The notes under the pieces: model-generated | What the model saw: only the letters and a program-made list of their open reading frames with translations | Told to the model about the DNA's origin: nothing | The model's database searches: none | Shown: piece by piece, positions 22,024 through 31,834 of the stretch | Numbering within the stretch: position 1 is the first letter of the stretch | How the letters are laid out: each line of letters begins with the position of its first letter | Translations under genes and position numbers: made by a program | NCBI GenBank assembly: GCA_022822125.1 | Contig: JAJECF010000014.1 | Coordinates: forward strand, 1-64,000 | Reading direction: 5' to 3' | Length of the DNA: 64,000 nt | Origin: Alphaproteobacteria bacterium | GTDB lineage: Bacteria; Pseudomonadota; Alphaproteobacteria; Bin95

Positions 22024-24210
22024 TCACGGCTTACGAGCACATCCCGCAGCATCCCGGATGGCGCGCCAGATGCGGAACGGGCTCGCCGCTCCCTCGAAGC
22101 GCCTCACGCCGAGCGGCGCAAGCGCATCGAGAATGGCGTTGGTGACGGCGGGATAACCGGCGACGGCGCCGGCCTCTCCGCAGCCCTTCACTCCGAGCGG
22201 GTTCGTCGTGCATCGCGTGGGCGTGAATGCGATGTCGAAGGACGGCAGGTCGTCGGCGCGCGGCATGGCGTAGTCCATGAAGGAGCCGGTGAGCGGCTGG
22301 CCGGTCTCCGGCTCGAACACCGCCTCTTCCATGAGTGCCTGCCCGACGCCCTGCGCGATGGCGCCATGCACCTGACCGGCGACGATGGCATTGTCGATAT
22401 GCTCGCCATAGTCGTCGAAGGCCGCATAGCGGACAAGGCGCACGGCCCCGGTTTCCGGGTCGATCTCGACTTCCGCCAGATGGGTGCCGTTCGGAAAGGT
22501 CATCCATTCCCGCGCCCAGTGGTAATAGGTATCGAGCATGCCGTCTCCGGCGAGTTCGAACAGGCCGACCGCCCGGTCCGTGCCGGCGACGCGGAACGCG
22601 CCCGCCTCGTATTCGATATCCGACTCCGCCGCCTCCAGCCGGTCCGCCGCCAGGGCCCGGCCCTTCTCGATCACGATTTCGCTCGCACGGAAAATCGCCG
22701 TGCCTGCCATATAGGTCGCGCGCGAGGAGCCGTGGCCGCCTCCCATTGCAATCTCGTCCGTATCCCCCTGGACGAGGCGGATGCAGGCGCTCGGCAGGTC
22801 GAGGCAGCGGGCCACGATCTCCGGAAAGGTGGTCTCATGCCCCTGGCCGATATGCTGTGTGCCGGTCACAAGGTCCACACGGCCGTCGCCGTGGAAACGC
22901 AGTTCGACATTCTCCTCCGGGTAGCCGCCGGTCGCCTTGATGTGGCAGGCGAAGCCGAGCCCGCGCAGCAGGCCCGCCGCCTCGCTCCCGCGCCGGCGCT
23001 CGGCGAAGCCCTCAGCAGCCTGCTCGGCACGCGCAAACCCCTCCCGGAAAGCGCCGCTGTCCACTGTGAAACCGAGCGCATTCGTCATCGGCAGGCGGGA
23101 CACGAGATTTCGCCGGCGCAACTCCTCGCGGGCAATGCCGCTCTCCGCCGCCGCCTTGTCGATCAGGCGTTCGAGGATATTCACCATTTCGGCGAAACCC
23201 GGCCCGCGCGTCACACCCTCGGGCGGCGTATTGGTGAGCACGGCGCGTATATGAAGGGCAACGGCCGGAATGGTGTAGACCGAGCCGGCCAGATGGACGA
23301 ATTGCCCCGTCTGCACGCCGCCCGCGACATTGCCGAACCAGGCACCGACATTGGCCGTGCTCGCTATCCTGAGCGCGAGGAAGCGCCCGTCCTCGTCTAG
23401 CGCGAGCTCGGCTTCGGCGCGTTGGCCGCGGCACTGGTGGTCGCTCAGAAAGACCTCGGAGCGCGTCGCCATCCAGCGCACGGGACGGCCCAGCCGACGG
23501 GCCGCCCAGAGCAGCAGCACATGCTCGGGATAGGCGAAGTTCTTCACGCCGAAGCCGCCGCCCACGTCTTCCGCCACGAAGCGCAGCCGCGCTGGCTCCA
23601 CGCCGAGACTGGCCGCCACATGGTCCCGGTTGACATGCAGGTTCTGGCTGGAGAGCCGGAGCGTGTAGCGCTCGTCGGCCGGATCGTAGAAGGCAGCTGC
23701 GCCGCGCGGCTCCATAGGATTGACGACCACGCGATGGTTCAGAAGCCCGATCCGTACCCGGTGAACGGCCTCTGAAAACGCCGCCTCCACCGCGTCGGCG
23801 TCGCCGGTCCGCCAGTCGAGGCATATCCGTTCCGGCTCCGGGTCCAGCGCTTCATAGACAATCTGCACCCGGTCGGCCGCATCCAGCGCATCCTCCGGCG
23901 TGGCTCCGGTGACAAAGGCGACCGGTTGGCCCGCATAGCGCACCCGGTCCCGCGCCAGGAGCGGCTGCGGCTCACAGTCGAATGGCTCGCCCGTTTGCAT
24001 ATTGGCGGGCTGGTAAGGCCGCAAGCCCTTGAGGTCGGCGATGTCCGCCGCGGTGAAGACCTCTACCCCATTGCCTTCGACCGCCCGGATGCGGGCATGG
24101 GCGTGCGGGCTGCGCAGGAACGCCGCCCAGAGCGCGCCCGGCACTTCGATGTCGTCCAGATAGCGGCCCCGTCCCGTTACGAACCGGGCGTCCTCGCGCC
24201 TGCCTGCCAC
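22024..24210 (-). CDS. Xanthine dehydrogenase/CoxL-family molybdenum subunit
   Basis: A 728-residue molybdopterin-binding large subunit of the xanthine oxidase family. Visible are the GGGFGVKNFAYPEH molybdopterin motif, the MATRSEVFLSDHQCR stretch, and the C-terminal GCGEAGAVAGYPA holding the catalytic glutamate. I start it at GTG 24210, with AGGAG eight bases upstream; longer readings run antisense into the amidase gene. Such subunits oxidise carbonyl or N-heterocyclic substrates with an FAD subunit and a 2Fe-2S subunit. Neither is adjacent, so it depends on genes elsewhere or is a stand-alone member. It is divergent from the amidase gene by 54 bases. Confidence 0.9.
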   Translation of the reverse strand: MAGRREDARFVTGRGRYLDDIEVPGALWAAFLRSPHAHARIRAVEGNGVEVFTAADIADLKGLRPYQPANMQTGEPFDCEPQPLLARDRVRYAGQPVAFVTGATPEDALDAADRVQIVYEALDPEPERICLDWRTGDADAVEAAFSEAVHRVRIGLLNHRVVVNPMEPRGAAAFYDPADERYTLRLSSQNLHVNRDHVAASLGVEPARLRFVAEDVGGGFGVKNFAYPEHVLLLWAARRLGRPVRWMATRSEVFLSDHQCRGQRAEAELALDEDGRFLALRIASTANVGAWFGNVAGGVQTGQFVHLAGSVYTIPAVALHIRAVLTNTPPEGVTRGPGFAEMVNILERLIDKAAAESGIAREELRRRNLVSRLPMTNALGFTVDSGAFREGFARAEQAAEGFAERRRGSEAAGLLRGLGFACHIKATGGYPEENVELRFHGDGRVDLVTGTQHIGQGHETTFPEIVARCLDLPSACIRLVQGDTDEIAMGGGHGSSRATYMAGTAIFRASEIVIEKGRALAADRLEAAESDIEYEAGAFRVAGTDRAVGLFELAGDGMLDTYYHWAREWMTFPNGTHLAEVEIDPETGAVRLVRYAAFDDYGEHIDNAIVAGQVHGAIAQGVGQALMEEAVFEPETGQPLTGSFMDYAMPRADDLPSFDIAFTPTRCTTNPLGVKGCGEAGAVAGYPAVTNAILDALAPLGVRRFEGAASPFRIWRAIRDAAGCARKP

Positions 24211-24264
24211 GTTCCCCACTCCTGCTTTCGGGCTATAGTAGCGGCCTTGCGAGGGGAGAGTCCC

Positions 24265-25650
24265 ATGGCCGAACTCTGGGAGACGTCCGCTGAGGAAGCG
24301 GTCGGTCTGCTGACTGCAGGAAAGGTGTCGCCGCTGGAGCTTGTGGATGCGTCCATTGCCCGGATCGAGGCCGTGGACGGGGCGGTGAATGCGCTGCCGC
24401 TGCACCGCTTCGAGGGCGCCCGCGACGATGCGAAGCGACTCGGCGACCTGCCGCCCGGCGAACGCGGCCTTCTCGCCGGCCTGCCTGTCGCCATCAAGGA
24501 CCTTATCGACGTTGAAGGCATGCGAACGACCTATGGGTGCCCGCTTTATGCCGACAATGTCGCGGCCCGGTCCGACCCGCTCGTGACCCGGCTGGAAGCA
24601 CGCGGCGGCATCGTCGTCGCCAAGTCGAGCTCGCCGGAAATGGGCATGATGCCGGTGACGACCAACCGGGTCTTCGGCCACACGCGCAACCCCTGGAATC
24701 TCGAAACCACGCCGGGCGGCTCGTCGGGAGGCGCGTCTGCGGCACTGGCGGCGGGCGAAGTGTCGCTCGCTCACGGCTCGGACATCGGGGGCAGCCTGCG
24801 CATTCCGGCCGCCTTCGCAGGCGTTTGCGGCCTGCGCCCGAGCCCCGGCCGCGTGCCGCGCACCCACTCCCACCGTTGCTTCAACCTGATGTCGGTGCAG
24901 GGCCCGATGGCGCGCTCGGTGGGCGACATCGCGCTCTTCCTCGACGCCATGGCCGGTTACCTGCCGAGCGACCCGCTGAGCCTGCCGGACTACGAGGGCT
25001 CCTTCCGAGCCGAAGGCAAACGGCCGGCCCGGATCGGTTATGTCGCTGATATCGGCCTCGGCGGTGTCGAACGGGAGATTGCCGCCGTCGTCGAGACGGC
25101 GCTCGGCAAGCTGGATATCCCGGTCGAGCCGCTCGCGCTCGATTTCGGCGACATGGCCCGGCTGTTCTCGGTGATGATCGGCCACAACACGCTGATCGAG
25201 CGCGCCGACTTCATCGCCGAGAACCGCGAGAAGCTGGAGCGCGTGCTGGGACTGCTGCTCGACTATGCAAACACCCTCACGGCCGAGGACTTCATCTGGG
25301 CCGAGCGGGAGCGCGCCGCGGTGTTCCAACGCCTTTCGCAGGCGTTCGAGCAGGTCGATGTCATCGTAATGCCTACGGTCTGCTGCACCGCCTTTTCCGT
25401 CGAGGAGCGCGGCGCCCGGGTGGATGAGTGGTCAGAGGCGCCGCCGCCCTGGTTCCAGCAATGCTGGGGCACGGTGCTGACCTCCTGCCCGATCCTGGCT
25501 ATCCCGGCCGGGCTGGCTCCCAACGGCATGCCGGTCGGCCTCCAGATCGTCGCCCCGGTCCGGCGGGAGGACATGGCGATTGCCGCCGGCCGCGCGATTG
25601 AGGAAGCGGTTGGCTCCCTGCCAGCCATCGACCCGCGGCCGGCATCCTGA
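24265..25650 (+). CDS. Amidase signature family protein
   Basis: A 461-residue amidohydrolase. The Ser-cisSer-Lys triad is visible: Lys78 in LPVAIKDLIDVEG, the GGSSGGASAAL loop (cis-Ser about 153/154) and the nucleophile region HGSDIGGSLRIPA (Ser177). The family covers GatA, fatty-amide hydrolases, 6-aminohexanoate hydrolases and many detoxifying amidases, so the substrate is open. The ATG at 24265 follows GAGGGGAGAG; the longer open frame to 23926 is antisense to the molybdenum enzyme. It leads a plus-strand group with the RidA-like and COG3146 genes, at gaps of 38 and 6 bases. Confidence 0.9.
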   Translation: MAELWETSAEEAVGLLTAGKVSPLELVDASIARIEAVDGAVNALPLHRFEGARDDAKRLGDLPPGERGLLAGLPVAIKDLIDVEGMRTTYGCPLYADNVAARSDPLVTRLEARGGIVVAKSSSPEMGMMPVTTNRVFGHTRNPWNLETTPGGSSGGASAALAAGEVSLAHGSDIGGSLRIPAAFAGVCGLRPSPGRVPRTHSHRCFNLMSVQGPMARSVGDIALFLDAMAGYLPSDPLSLPDYEGSFRAEGKRPARIGYVADIGLGGVEREIAAVVETALGKLDIPVEPLALDFGDMARLFSVMIGHNTLIERADFIAENREKLERVLGLLLDYANTLTAEDFIWAERERAAVFQRLSQAFEQVDVIVMPTVCCTAFSVEERGARVDEWSEAPPPWFQQCWGTVLTSCPILAIPAGLAPNGMPVGLQIVAPVRREDMAIAAGRAIEEAVGSLPAIDPRPAS

Positions 25651-25688
25651 CATCAAACGCCCTTTCCCCCAAAAGTGGAGACCCTGTC

Positions 25689-26153
25689 ATGGCCGGACAG
25701 ATCGACGCCCGCCTCGCCGAACTCGGTATAGAACTGCCCGAAGCGCCGGCGCCCGCCGCCAATTACGTGCCCTGGGTCCGGAGCGGCAATCTGCTCTTCG
25801 TGGCGGGGCAGGTGTCCGGCAACAACCAGGGCGTCCACAAGGGCCGCCTCGGCGACGATCTCGGCCTTGATGAAGGCGTCGCTGCTGCAAGGGCTTGCGC
25901 GCTCAACCTCATCGCGCAGGCGAAGGCCGGCTGCGAGGGCGACCTCGACCGTGTGACGCGGGTCGTCAAGCTGGGCGGCTTCGTTACCAGCACGCCGGAC
26001 TTCGTCCAGCATCCCCAGGTCGTGAACGGCGCCTCTGACCTCATCGTCGAGATATTCGGCAACAAGGGCCGCCATGCCCGTTTCGCCGTCGGCGCTCCGG
26101 CATTGCCGATGGGCTTTGCGGTCGAAATCGACGCCGTGTTCGAGATCGACTGA
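25689..26153 (+). CDS. RidA/YjgF-family protein
   Basis: A 154-residue member of the RidA (YjgF/YER057c/UK114) superfamily. RidA-type enzymes deaminate reactive enamine/imine intermediates; many subfamilies act in specific catabolic routes. Seen are GNLLFVAGQVSG near residue 33 and GRHARFAVGAPALPMG near the end, which contains the conserved substrate-carboxylate-binding Arg. The length exceeds the 128 or so residues of true RidA and matches the longer Rid subfamilies. Following an amidase, it may handle a nitrogenous product, but that is inference. Confidence 0.88.
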   Translation: MAGQIDARLAELGIELPEAPAPAANYVPWVRSGNLLFVAGQVSGNNQGVHKGRLGDDLGLDEGVAAARACALNLIAQAKAGCEGDLDRVTRVVKLGGFVTSTPDFVQHPQVVNGASDLIVEIFGNKGRHARFAVGAPALPMGFAVEIDAVFEID

Positions 26154-26159
26154 CCCCCC

Positions 26160-27320
26160 GTGCCCGACGGCAAGGAACCGATCTCCGTTCGTATCGCGTC
26201 AGGCATCGACGCTGTCCCGGCGCAAGACTGGGACGCCTGCGCCGGAGACGAAAATCCCTTCATCTCGCATGCTTTTCTGAAGGCGCTCGAGGACGGCGGC
26301 GCGGTCGGGGCCGATACCGGCTGGCTGCCGCAGCATCTCGTGGTCGAGGACGAGGGAGGCCGCGTCTCCGGGGTCGCGCCGCTCTATGTGCGCGGCGACA
26401 GCTATGGCGAATATGTCTTCGACCATGGCTGGGCGCATGCCTATGAGCGCGCCGGCGGGCGCTATTATCCCAAGCTGCTTTGCGGCGTGCCCTTCTCGCC
26501 GGTGCCGGGCCCGCGCCTTCTGGTGCGGCCGGACGATTTCGCGGAACAGGCCCGCGCGGCGCTCGCCTCGGCGATGATCCAGGTGGCGAGACGGAGCGGC
26601 CTGTCGTCGGTCCACGTGAATTTCCTCCCGAAGGAGGAATGGGACTATCTCGGAGAACTCGGCTTCCTCAAGCGGCTCGGCCAGCAATATCACTGGCACA
26701 ATGAGGGCTATGGGAACTTCGAGGATTTCCTCGCCGCGCTGAACTCGCGCAAGCGCAAGACGATCCGCAAGGAGCGCCGGACGCTCGAGGAATGGGGCCT
26801 CACCTTCGAGGCGCTCACCGGCGACGACCTTCGCGAACACCACTGGGACACCTTCTTCCGCTTCTACCGCAACACGGTGGACCGGAAGTGGGGCGGCGCT
26901 TATCTCACGCGGGAGTTCTTCTTTCGCCTGCACGAGACCATGGCCGACAGGACGGTGCTGATCGTCGGCCGGCGCGAGGGCCGGATCGTCTGCGGCGCGC
27001 TGAACCTGCTGGGCGCAAACACGCTCTACGGGCGCAATTGGGGCTGCGACACCCGCTTTCGCTTCCTGCATTTCGAGGCTTGTTACTACCAGGCGATCGA
27101 CTATGCGATCCGCGAGGGCCTGGCGCGGGTCGAAGCCGGGGCGCAAGGCCAGCACAAGATCCAGCGCGGCTATGTTCCTGTCGAGACCTATAGCGCACAC
27201 TGGATCGCCGATCCCAATTTCCGCCGCGCCGTTGCGGACTATCTGACACGCGAACGCGACGCCGTCGGCGAGGAAATTGAATTCCTCGCGGATTTCACGC
27301 CGTTCAGGAAAGAGGGATAG
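26160..27320 (+). CDS. COG3146 family GNAT-like acyltransferase
   Basis: A 386-residue protein of the DUF482/COG3146 family, often labelled 'peptidoglycan synthesis-like' or GNAT N-acetyltransferase by fold relation to FemABX. Conserved segments include ENPFISHAFLKALE near the start, SYGEYVFDHGWAHAYERAG, LNSRKRKTIRKERR and the C-terminal EAGAQGQHKIQRGY. No substrate is known for the family. The start is a GTG at 26160 six bases after the RidA stop, with no clear ribosome site; translation may depend on the upstream gene. Confidence 0.85.
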   Translation: MPDGKEPISVRIASGIDAVPAQDWDACAGDENPFISHAFLKALEDGGAVGADTGWLPQHLVVEDEGGRVSGVAPLYVRGDSYGEYVFDHGWAHAYERAGGRYYPKLLCGVPFSPVPGPRLLVRPDDFAEQARAALASAMIQVARRSGLSSVHVNFLPKEEWDYLGELGFLKRLGQQYHWHNEGYGNFEDFLAALNSRKRKTIRKERRTLEEWGLTFEALTGDDLREHHWDTFFRFYRNTVDRKWGGAYLTREFFFRLHETMADRTVLIVGRREGRIVCGALNLLGANTLYGRNWGCDTRFRFLHFEACYYQAIDYAIREGLARVEAGAQGQHKIQRGYVPVETYSAHWIADPNFRRAVADYLTRERDAVGEEIEFLADFTPFRKEG

Positions 27321-27338
27321 CCGCCGGGAACGCGATAC

Positions 27339-29960
27339 TCAGCCGAGCCGGGCGAGCGCCCCCTCCAGCATCGCGCGCCGGCCGGCCAGTTCGCTGCGTT
27401 GCTCTCTCTGGTCCTCGACCACCTCTGCCGGCGCGCGGGAGAGGAACCGTTCGTTGGCGAGCTTCTTGTCGATCCCCGAGATTCGGGACGCTATCTGCGT
27501 CATTTCGCGGTCCAGGCGCTTGCGTTCCTGGTCGAAATCGATCACCTCGGCCAGCTTGAGCGCGACCGATGCGCCGGGGAGCGCCACTTCGACCGAACCC
27601 TCCGGCGCCGGACCTTCGGACAGGTTCTCCAGCCGCGCCAGGCGGAGGATCTGGGGCGCATTGCGGCGGACGCGGGCGATGGTTTCCCCGTCGGCGCCTA
27701 TGAGCGCGGCGTCGATCTTCGCGCCGGCCGGGACATTGAGTTCGGACCGCACGCGGCGGATCTCGGAAATCAGCAGGATGGTCCAGTCGATCTCGGCCGG
27801 CGCGTCGCCCGCCTCGTCGTCGGGCCAGGCCGCACCGATCAGGCCCCCTTCGACCAATCCGAGCGCCTCGTTCAGCTCTTCGGTGACGAAGGGCATCAGT
27901 GGATGCAGCATCCGCAGGATGCGGTCGAGCGCCCATGCGGCGGTGGCGCGGGTTTCATACGCGGCCTTGCCACCCTCGGCGAATACCGGCTTGGCGAACT
28001 CGATGAACCAGTCGCAGAACTCGCCCCAGACGAACCGGTAGAGCACGTCCGCCACCTCATTGAAGCGGTAAGCGTCCATGGCCGCCTCCACCTGCCGGCG
28101 CGTCTCAACGGTCCTGGCGACGATCCAGCGGTTGAGCGTTTCGTGAACGGCGCCGGGATCGAAGCCGGACCGGGGCGCGCAGCCGTTCATCTCGCAGAAC
28201 CGCGCGGCATTCCAGAGCTTGGTGGTGAAATTGCGGTAGCCCGCGACGCGGCTTTCGGAGAGCTTGATATCGCGGCCGGGCGCCGCAAGCGCAGCCAACG
28301 TGAACCTCAGCGCATCCGCCCCGTAGCTCGCGCACATGTCCAGCGGGTCGATGATATTGCCCTTGGATTTGGACATCTTGGCGCCGTGCTGGTCGCGCAC
28401 GAGCGCATGGATGTAAACGGTGCGGAACGGCACCTCGCCCATGAAATGCAGGCCCATCATCATCATCCGGGCGACCCAGAAGAAGATGATGTCGAAGCCC
28501 GTCACCAGCACATCGCCCGGATAGTAGCGCTCGAGCGCGTGTGTCCGCTCCGGCCAGCCGAGGGTAGAAAACGGCCATAGCGCGGATGAGAACCAGGTAT
28601 CGAGCACGTCTGGGTCCTGCCGCAGTTCCACGCCCGGCCCGAAGCGCGCCTCGGCCTCGGCCCTCGCCTCGGCCTCCGTCTCGGCCACGAACACCGAGGC
28701 CTCCGGGCCGTACCAGGCCGGAATCCGGTGCCCCCACCAGAGCTGCCGCGAGATGCACCAGGGCTGGATGTTGCGCATCCACTCGAAATAGGTCTTGGCC
28801 CAGTTCTCCGGCACGAAACGCGTGCGCCCGGTCTCGACGGCCTCGATGGCCGGCTTGGCGAGCGTCGCGGCGTCGGCGTACCACTGTTCCGTCAGGTAAG
28901 GCTCGATGGGCACGCCGCCGCGGTCTCCATAGGGAACCGTATGGCGGTGGCGTTCGACGCGCTCCAGCGCCCCCGCCGCTTCCAGATCGGCAACGACCCG
29001 CTCGCGCGCGGCGAAGCGCTCCAGGCCGCGATAGACTTCCGGCGCCGAGTCGTTCACATGCGCCTTGCGGTCGAAGATATTGACGGTCTCCAGCCCGTGG
29101 CGTCGTCCGACCTCGAAATCGTTGAAATCATGCGCCGGCGTGATCTTGACTGCGCCGGAGCCCTGTTCCGGGTCCGCATGAGCGTCGGCCAAGATGGGAA
29201 TCCGGCGGCCCACCAGCGGCAGGATGCAATGGCCGCCGACCAGGTGCTTGTAGCGCGGATCGTCCGGATGGACCGCCACGCCCGTGTCGCCCAGCATCGT
29301 CTCGGGCCGCGTCGTGGCGACGGTAAGGCTCTCGCCGTCCCTCCCCTCGACGGGATAACGGATATACCAGAGATGGCCGTCCGTCTCGGTCTGCTGGACC
29401 TCCAGATCCGAGATCGCGGTTTCCAGCGCCGGGTCCCAATTCACCAGCCGCTGGTCCTTGTAGATCAGGCCTTCGCGGTAGAGCTGCACAAAGACCCTGA
29501 CGACCGCTTTCGACAGGCCTTCATCCATGGTGAAACGCTCGCGCGCCCAGTCGGCCGAAGCACCGAGGGAACGCAATTGGCGGGTGATCTGTCCGCCCGA
29601 CTCCGCCTTCCACTCCCACACCCGGTCCACGAACTTCTCGCGCCCGAGGTCGGTCCGCCTGAGTCCTTCCTCGTCGAGCTGGCGTTCCACCACCATCTGG
29701 GTTGCGATCCCGGCATGGTCCGTGCCGGGCTGCCAGAGCGCATCCCGGCCGCGCATGCGGTGGTAGCGGATCAGGATGTCCTGGAGCGTGAAGGTGAGGC
29801 CGTGGCCCATATGCAGGCTGCCGGTGACATTCGGCGGCGGCATCATGATCGTATAGGGCGAGGCTTCCGACTTCGCGCCCGCGGCGAAAGCGCCGGCACG
29901 CTCCCAGGCGTCATAACGCGGCGCTTCCACCGCGTCCGGAAGGTAGGTCTTCTCCAGCAT
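27339..29960 (-). CDS. valS: Valyl-tRNA synthetase
   Basis: ValS charges tRNA-Val and edits misacylated threonine. The 873-residue class I synthetase has the HIGH-type motif [11 protein letters not shown] near residue 50, the CP1 editing domain, the KMSKS motif [14 protein letters not shown], and the C-terminal coiled-coil arm ([19 protein letters not shown]). The length is slightly short of the E. coli enzyme, normal for Alphaproteobacteria. It is last in the pcm-tolC-PopZ-valS operon, 36 bases after the PopZ-like stop. Confidence 0.97.
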   Translation of the reverse strand: MLEKTYLPDAVEAPRYDAWERAGAFAAGAKSEASPYTIMMPPPNVTGSLHMGHGLTFTLQDILIRYHRMRGRDALWQPGTDHAGIATQMVVERQLDEEGLRRTDLGREKFVDRVWEWKAESGGQITRQLRSLGASADWARERFTMDEGLSKAVVRVFVQLYREGLIYKDQRLVNWDPALETAISDLEVQQTETDGHLWYIRYPVEGRDGESLTVATTRPETMLGDTGVAVHPDDPRYKHLVGGHCILPLVGRRIPILADAHADPEQGSGAVKITPAHDFNDFEVGRRHGLETVNIFDRKAHVNDSAPEVYRGLERFAARERVVADLEAAGALERVERHRHTVPYGDRGGVPIEPYLTEQWYADAATLAKPAIEAVETGRTRFVPENWAKTYFEWMRNIQPWCISRQLWWGHRIPAWYGPEASVFVAETEAEARAEAEARFGPGVELRQDPDVLDTWFSSALWPFSTLGWPERTHALERYYPGDVLVTGFDIIFFWVARMMMMGLHFMGEVPFRTVYIHALVRDQHGAKMSKSKGNIIDPLDMCASYGADALRFTLAALAAPGRDIKLSESRVAGYRNFTTKLWNAARFCEMNGCAPRSGFDPGAVHETLNRWIVARTVETRRQVEAAMDAYRFNEVADVLYRFVWGEFCDWFIEFAKPVFAEGGKAAYETRATAAWALDRILRMLHPLMPFVTEELNEALGLVEGGLIGAAWPDDEAGDAPAEIDWTILLISEIRRVRSELNVPAGAKIDAALIGADGETIARVRRNAPQILRLARLENLSEGPAPEGSVEVALPGASVALKLAEVIDFDQERKRLDREMTQIASRISGIDKKLANERFLSRAPAEVVEDQREQRSELAGRRAMLEGALARLG

Positions 29961-29996
29961 GGGAACTTAAACCCTGTCGGGTGGGGGAAGGAGCCG

Positions 29997-30446
29997 TCAG
30001 CGCCTGCCGGCGCGGGACAGCCGCCGAATTTCCTCTTCGACCAGGCGCTCCACGATGTCGGGCAAGTTCGCGTCGAGCCATTCATGGAGCATCGGCTTCA
30101 GCATGCCGCGAACCATGTCCTCTATCGTCTCTCCACCCTCGCGCACGGGCAGTCGCCTCGCATCGGCCTCACCCTGCTCGATCGCTTGCGCCAGACCGGC
30201 GAACGCCTGCGCCGAAGCAGCCGCTGCAACCGTCGAAACCAGCTCGTCCTTTCCGGTATCGGCGCCGGCCTCGCCCTCCGGCGTTTCCTCGTCCACGAGT
30301 TCCAAAATATCGTCCTCCTCCGCGTCCTGCGGCGCTGCGCCTGAATGCTGTCTCTCGTCGGAAACGGCCTTGCCTATGGACGCCATGATCTCCTCCATGG
30401 TCCGTTCGTCTTCGCCGCGTCCGGCGCCGCGAACAGGTTCCCTCAT
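29997..30446 (-). CDS. PopZ-like (DUF2497) polar organizing protein
   Basis: A 149-residue protein with the features of the PopZ/DUF2497 family. There is an N-terminal helix TMEEIMASIGKAV, an acidic disordered middle (EEDDILELVDEETPEGEAG), and the C-terminal oligomerisation segment MLKPMLHEWLDANLPDIVE followed by RLVEEEIRRLSR. In Caulobacter, PopZ forms a polar condensate that anchors ParB-parS and recruits cell-cycle proteins; the short middle here is closer to generic DUF2497 members. The first ATG overlaps the tolC stop by four bases (ATGA). An internal Met at 30398 would match the usual family start equally well. Confidence 0.88.
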   Translation of the reverse strand: MREPVRGAGRGEDERTMEEIMASIGKAVSDERQHSGAAPQDAEEDDILELVDEETPEGEAGADTGKDELVSTVAAAASAQAFAGLAQAIEQGEADARRLPVREGGETIEDMVRGMLKPMLHEWLDANLPDIVERLVEEEIRRLSRAGRR

Positions 30447-31834
30447 TCTTTACCGCTCCCGCCGAATATTGCGCCCGGGTCCCACCGGATAGCGCGGACA
30501 CGGTCGTAATGGACGCGAACATCATAGGGCGTCACGGGCACCTGCTGGGCCTCAACGATCAGCCGGCCCGTCGCGGCGGCCAACTGGTAGCTGGCCACCG
30601 CTTCCGCCCGTTTCGTGCGCACGACATTCACGCGCGCGTCCAGAAGGTCCTGCTCCGCGTCCAGCACGTCGAGCAGCGTGCGGGTGCCGACCTCGGCTTC
30701 CTGCTGCAGGCCGTCCAGCGCAATCTCCGAGGCCCGGACCTCTGTGGTGAGCGACTCCAGCCTCGCGCGCGCCGATTGGAGATTTTCCCAGGCCGCAACC
30801 GCCTGCTCGACGGCATCCCTCCGGTTGCTCTCGATCAGAGCGCGGGCGCGTGAGGCCAGTTGTATGGACTGGCGACGGCGCGAGGTGATCCTGCCGGCCT
30901 CGTAAAGCGGCACCGATATCGTCGCCGACAGGACGGCATCGTTGTTCCTGAGGCCCCGGCGGCCCTGGTCGTTCGAATGCGCCACGGTGCCGACCAGATT
31001 GACGGTCGGCAGCAATTCGCCCCGGATCGCCTCGATATCCTGCTGCACGGCGCGCTCGTCGAACCTGGCCGCGGCGATGTTCGGATTGCCGTCCGCTGCA
31101 GCCTCGACCGCCTCATCCTTGGTTTGCGGCAGGCCGGCAAGGGGCAGCGGCTGCTCCAGCCGGCCCGGCAGCTCGCCCACGACATGCTGGTAGCGCGCCC
31201 GCGACGCCTCCAGTGCGCCTTCGGCGGACACCCGCTCGGCGATGGCGCGCGCCAGCCGCGCCTCGGCCTGCGCCACATCGGTGCGCGTCACCTCGCCGAC
31301 CTCGAACTGGTCCTGCGCCGCCTGCAGCCGCCGGCGCAGGAATTTGACATTGTTGACGGTCAGATCGACGACGGCCTGGTCGCGGACCACATCCATGAAA
31401 GCGATGCCGGTGTCGAGGAACACCGCCTGCTCCGTGGCGGCGAGCCGCGCGCGCTGGGCCGAAACGCGATGCTTGGCCGCTTCCAGCATGGGGGCGTTCC
31501 GCGCGCTGAACAGCGGCTGCACCGCCTGGACTTGCACCCGCGAGGGGTTGCGCGATTCGGTGACGTCCCGAGAGGGGGGGGGGGCCTCGCTTTGGTACCG
31601 CCCGTAGCCGACATTGCCCGACGCCGTCACGGTCGGGCGCCAGCCGGATAGCGCCTGCGGCACGCCTTCGTCGAGTTCGCGCAGCCGGGCGCGCGCGGCT
31701 TCGAGTTGCGGATTGGCGGTATAGGCTTTGGCCATCGCCTCCAACAGCGTATCGCCGGCGGTCGCAGCCCCGGGCAGGGCGAACGCCAGCGCCGCCGCCG
31801 AAAGACACGCAAGTCGGAATCGTCGGGCGCTCAA
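30443..31834 (-). CDS. tolC: TolC-family outer-membrane efflux/secretion channel
   Basis: A 463-residue outer-membrane protein with a signal peptide (cleavage about residue 26, after GAATA). Two repeats of coiled hairpin and beta strands are visible in LLEAMAKAYTANPQLEAARA and its second-half counterpart, with the LLDVLDAEQDLLDARV coil. TolC trimers bridge periplasmic adaptors of efflux pumps or type I secretion to the outside; no adaptor or pump is adjacent. A run of 11 C (coding strand) sits at codons 84-87. It overlaps both pcm and the PopZ-like gene by four bases. Confidence 0.94.
   Translation of the reverse strand: MSARRFRLACLSAAALAFALPGAATAGDTLLEAMAKAYTANPQLEAARARLRELDEGVPQALSGWRPTVTASGNVGYGRYQSEAPPPSRDVTESRNPSRVQVQAVQPLFSARNAPMLEAAKHRVSAQRARLAATEQAVFLDTGIAFMDVVRDQAVVDLTVNNVKFLRRRLQAAQDQFEVGEVTRTDVAQAEARLARAIAERVSAEGALEASRARYQHVVGELPGRLEQPLPLAGLPQTKDEAVEAAADGNPNIAAARFDERAVQQDIEAIRGELLPTVNLVGTVAHSNDQGRRGLRNNDAVLSATISVPLYEAGRITSRRRQSIQLASRARALIESNRRDAVEQAVAAWENLQSARARLESLTTEVRASEIALDGLQQEAEVGTRTLLDVLDAEQDLLDARVNVVRTKRAEAVASYQLAAATGRLIVEAQQVPVTPYDVRVHYDRVRAIRWDPGAIFGGSGKE
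31574..31584 (-). repeat. Homopolymeric C11 tract inside tolC
   Basis: Eleven consecutive G on the plus strand (C on the coding strand) encode part of Ala84 and Pro85-Pro87. It is the only homopolymer of this length I noticed in the window. Slippage by one or two bases would frameshift tolC early. The current length is in frame. Confidence 0.9.

Noticed and set aside
22024..25329. An 1101-codon molybdenum enzyme frame
   Set aside because: The first 370 or so codons are antisense to the amidase gene; a GTG with a good ribosome site at 24210 gives a normal-length start.
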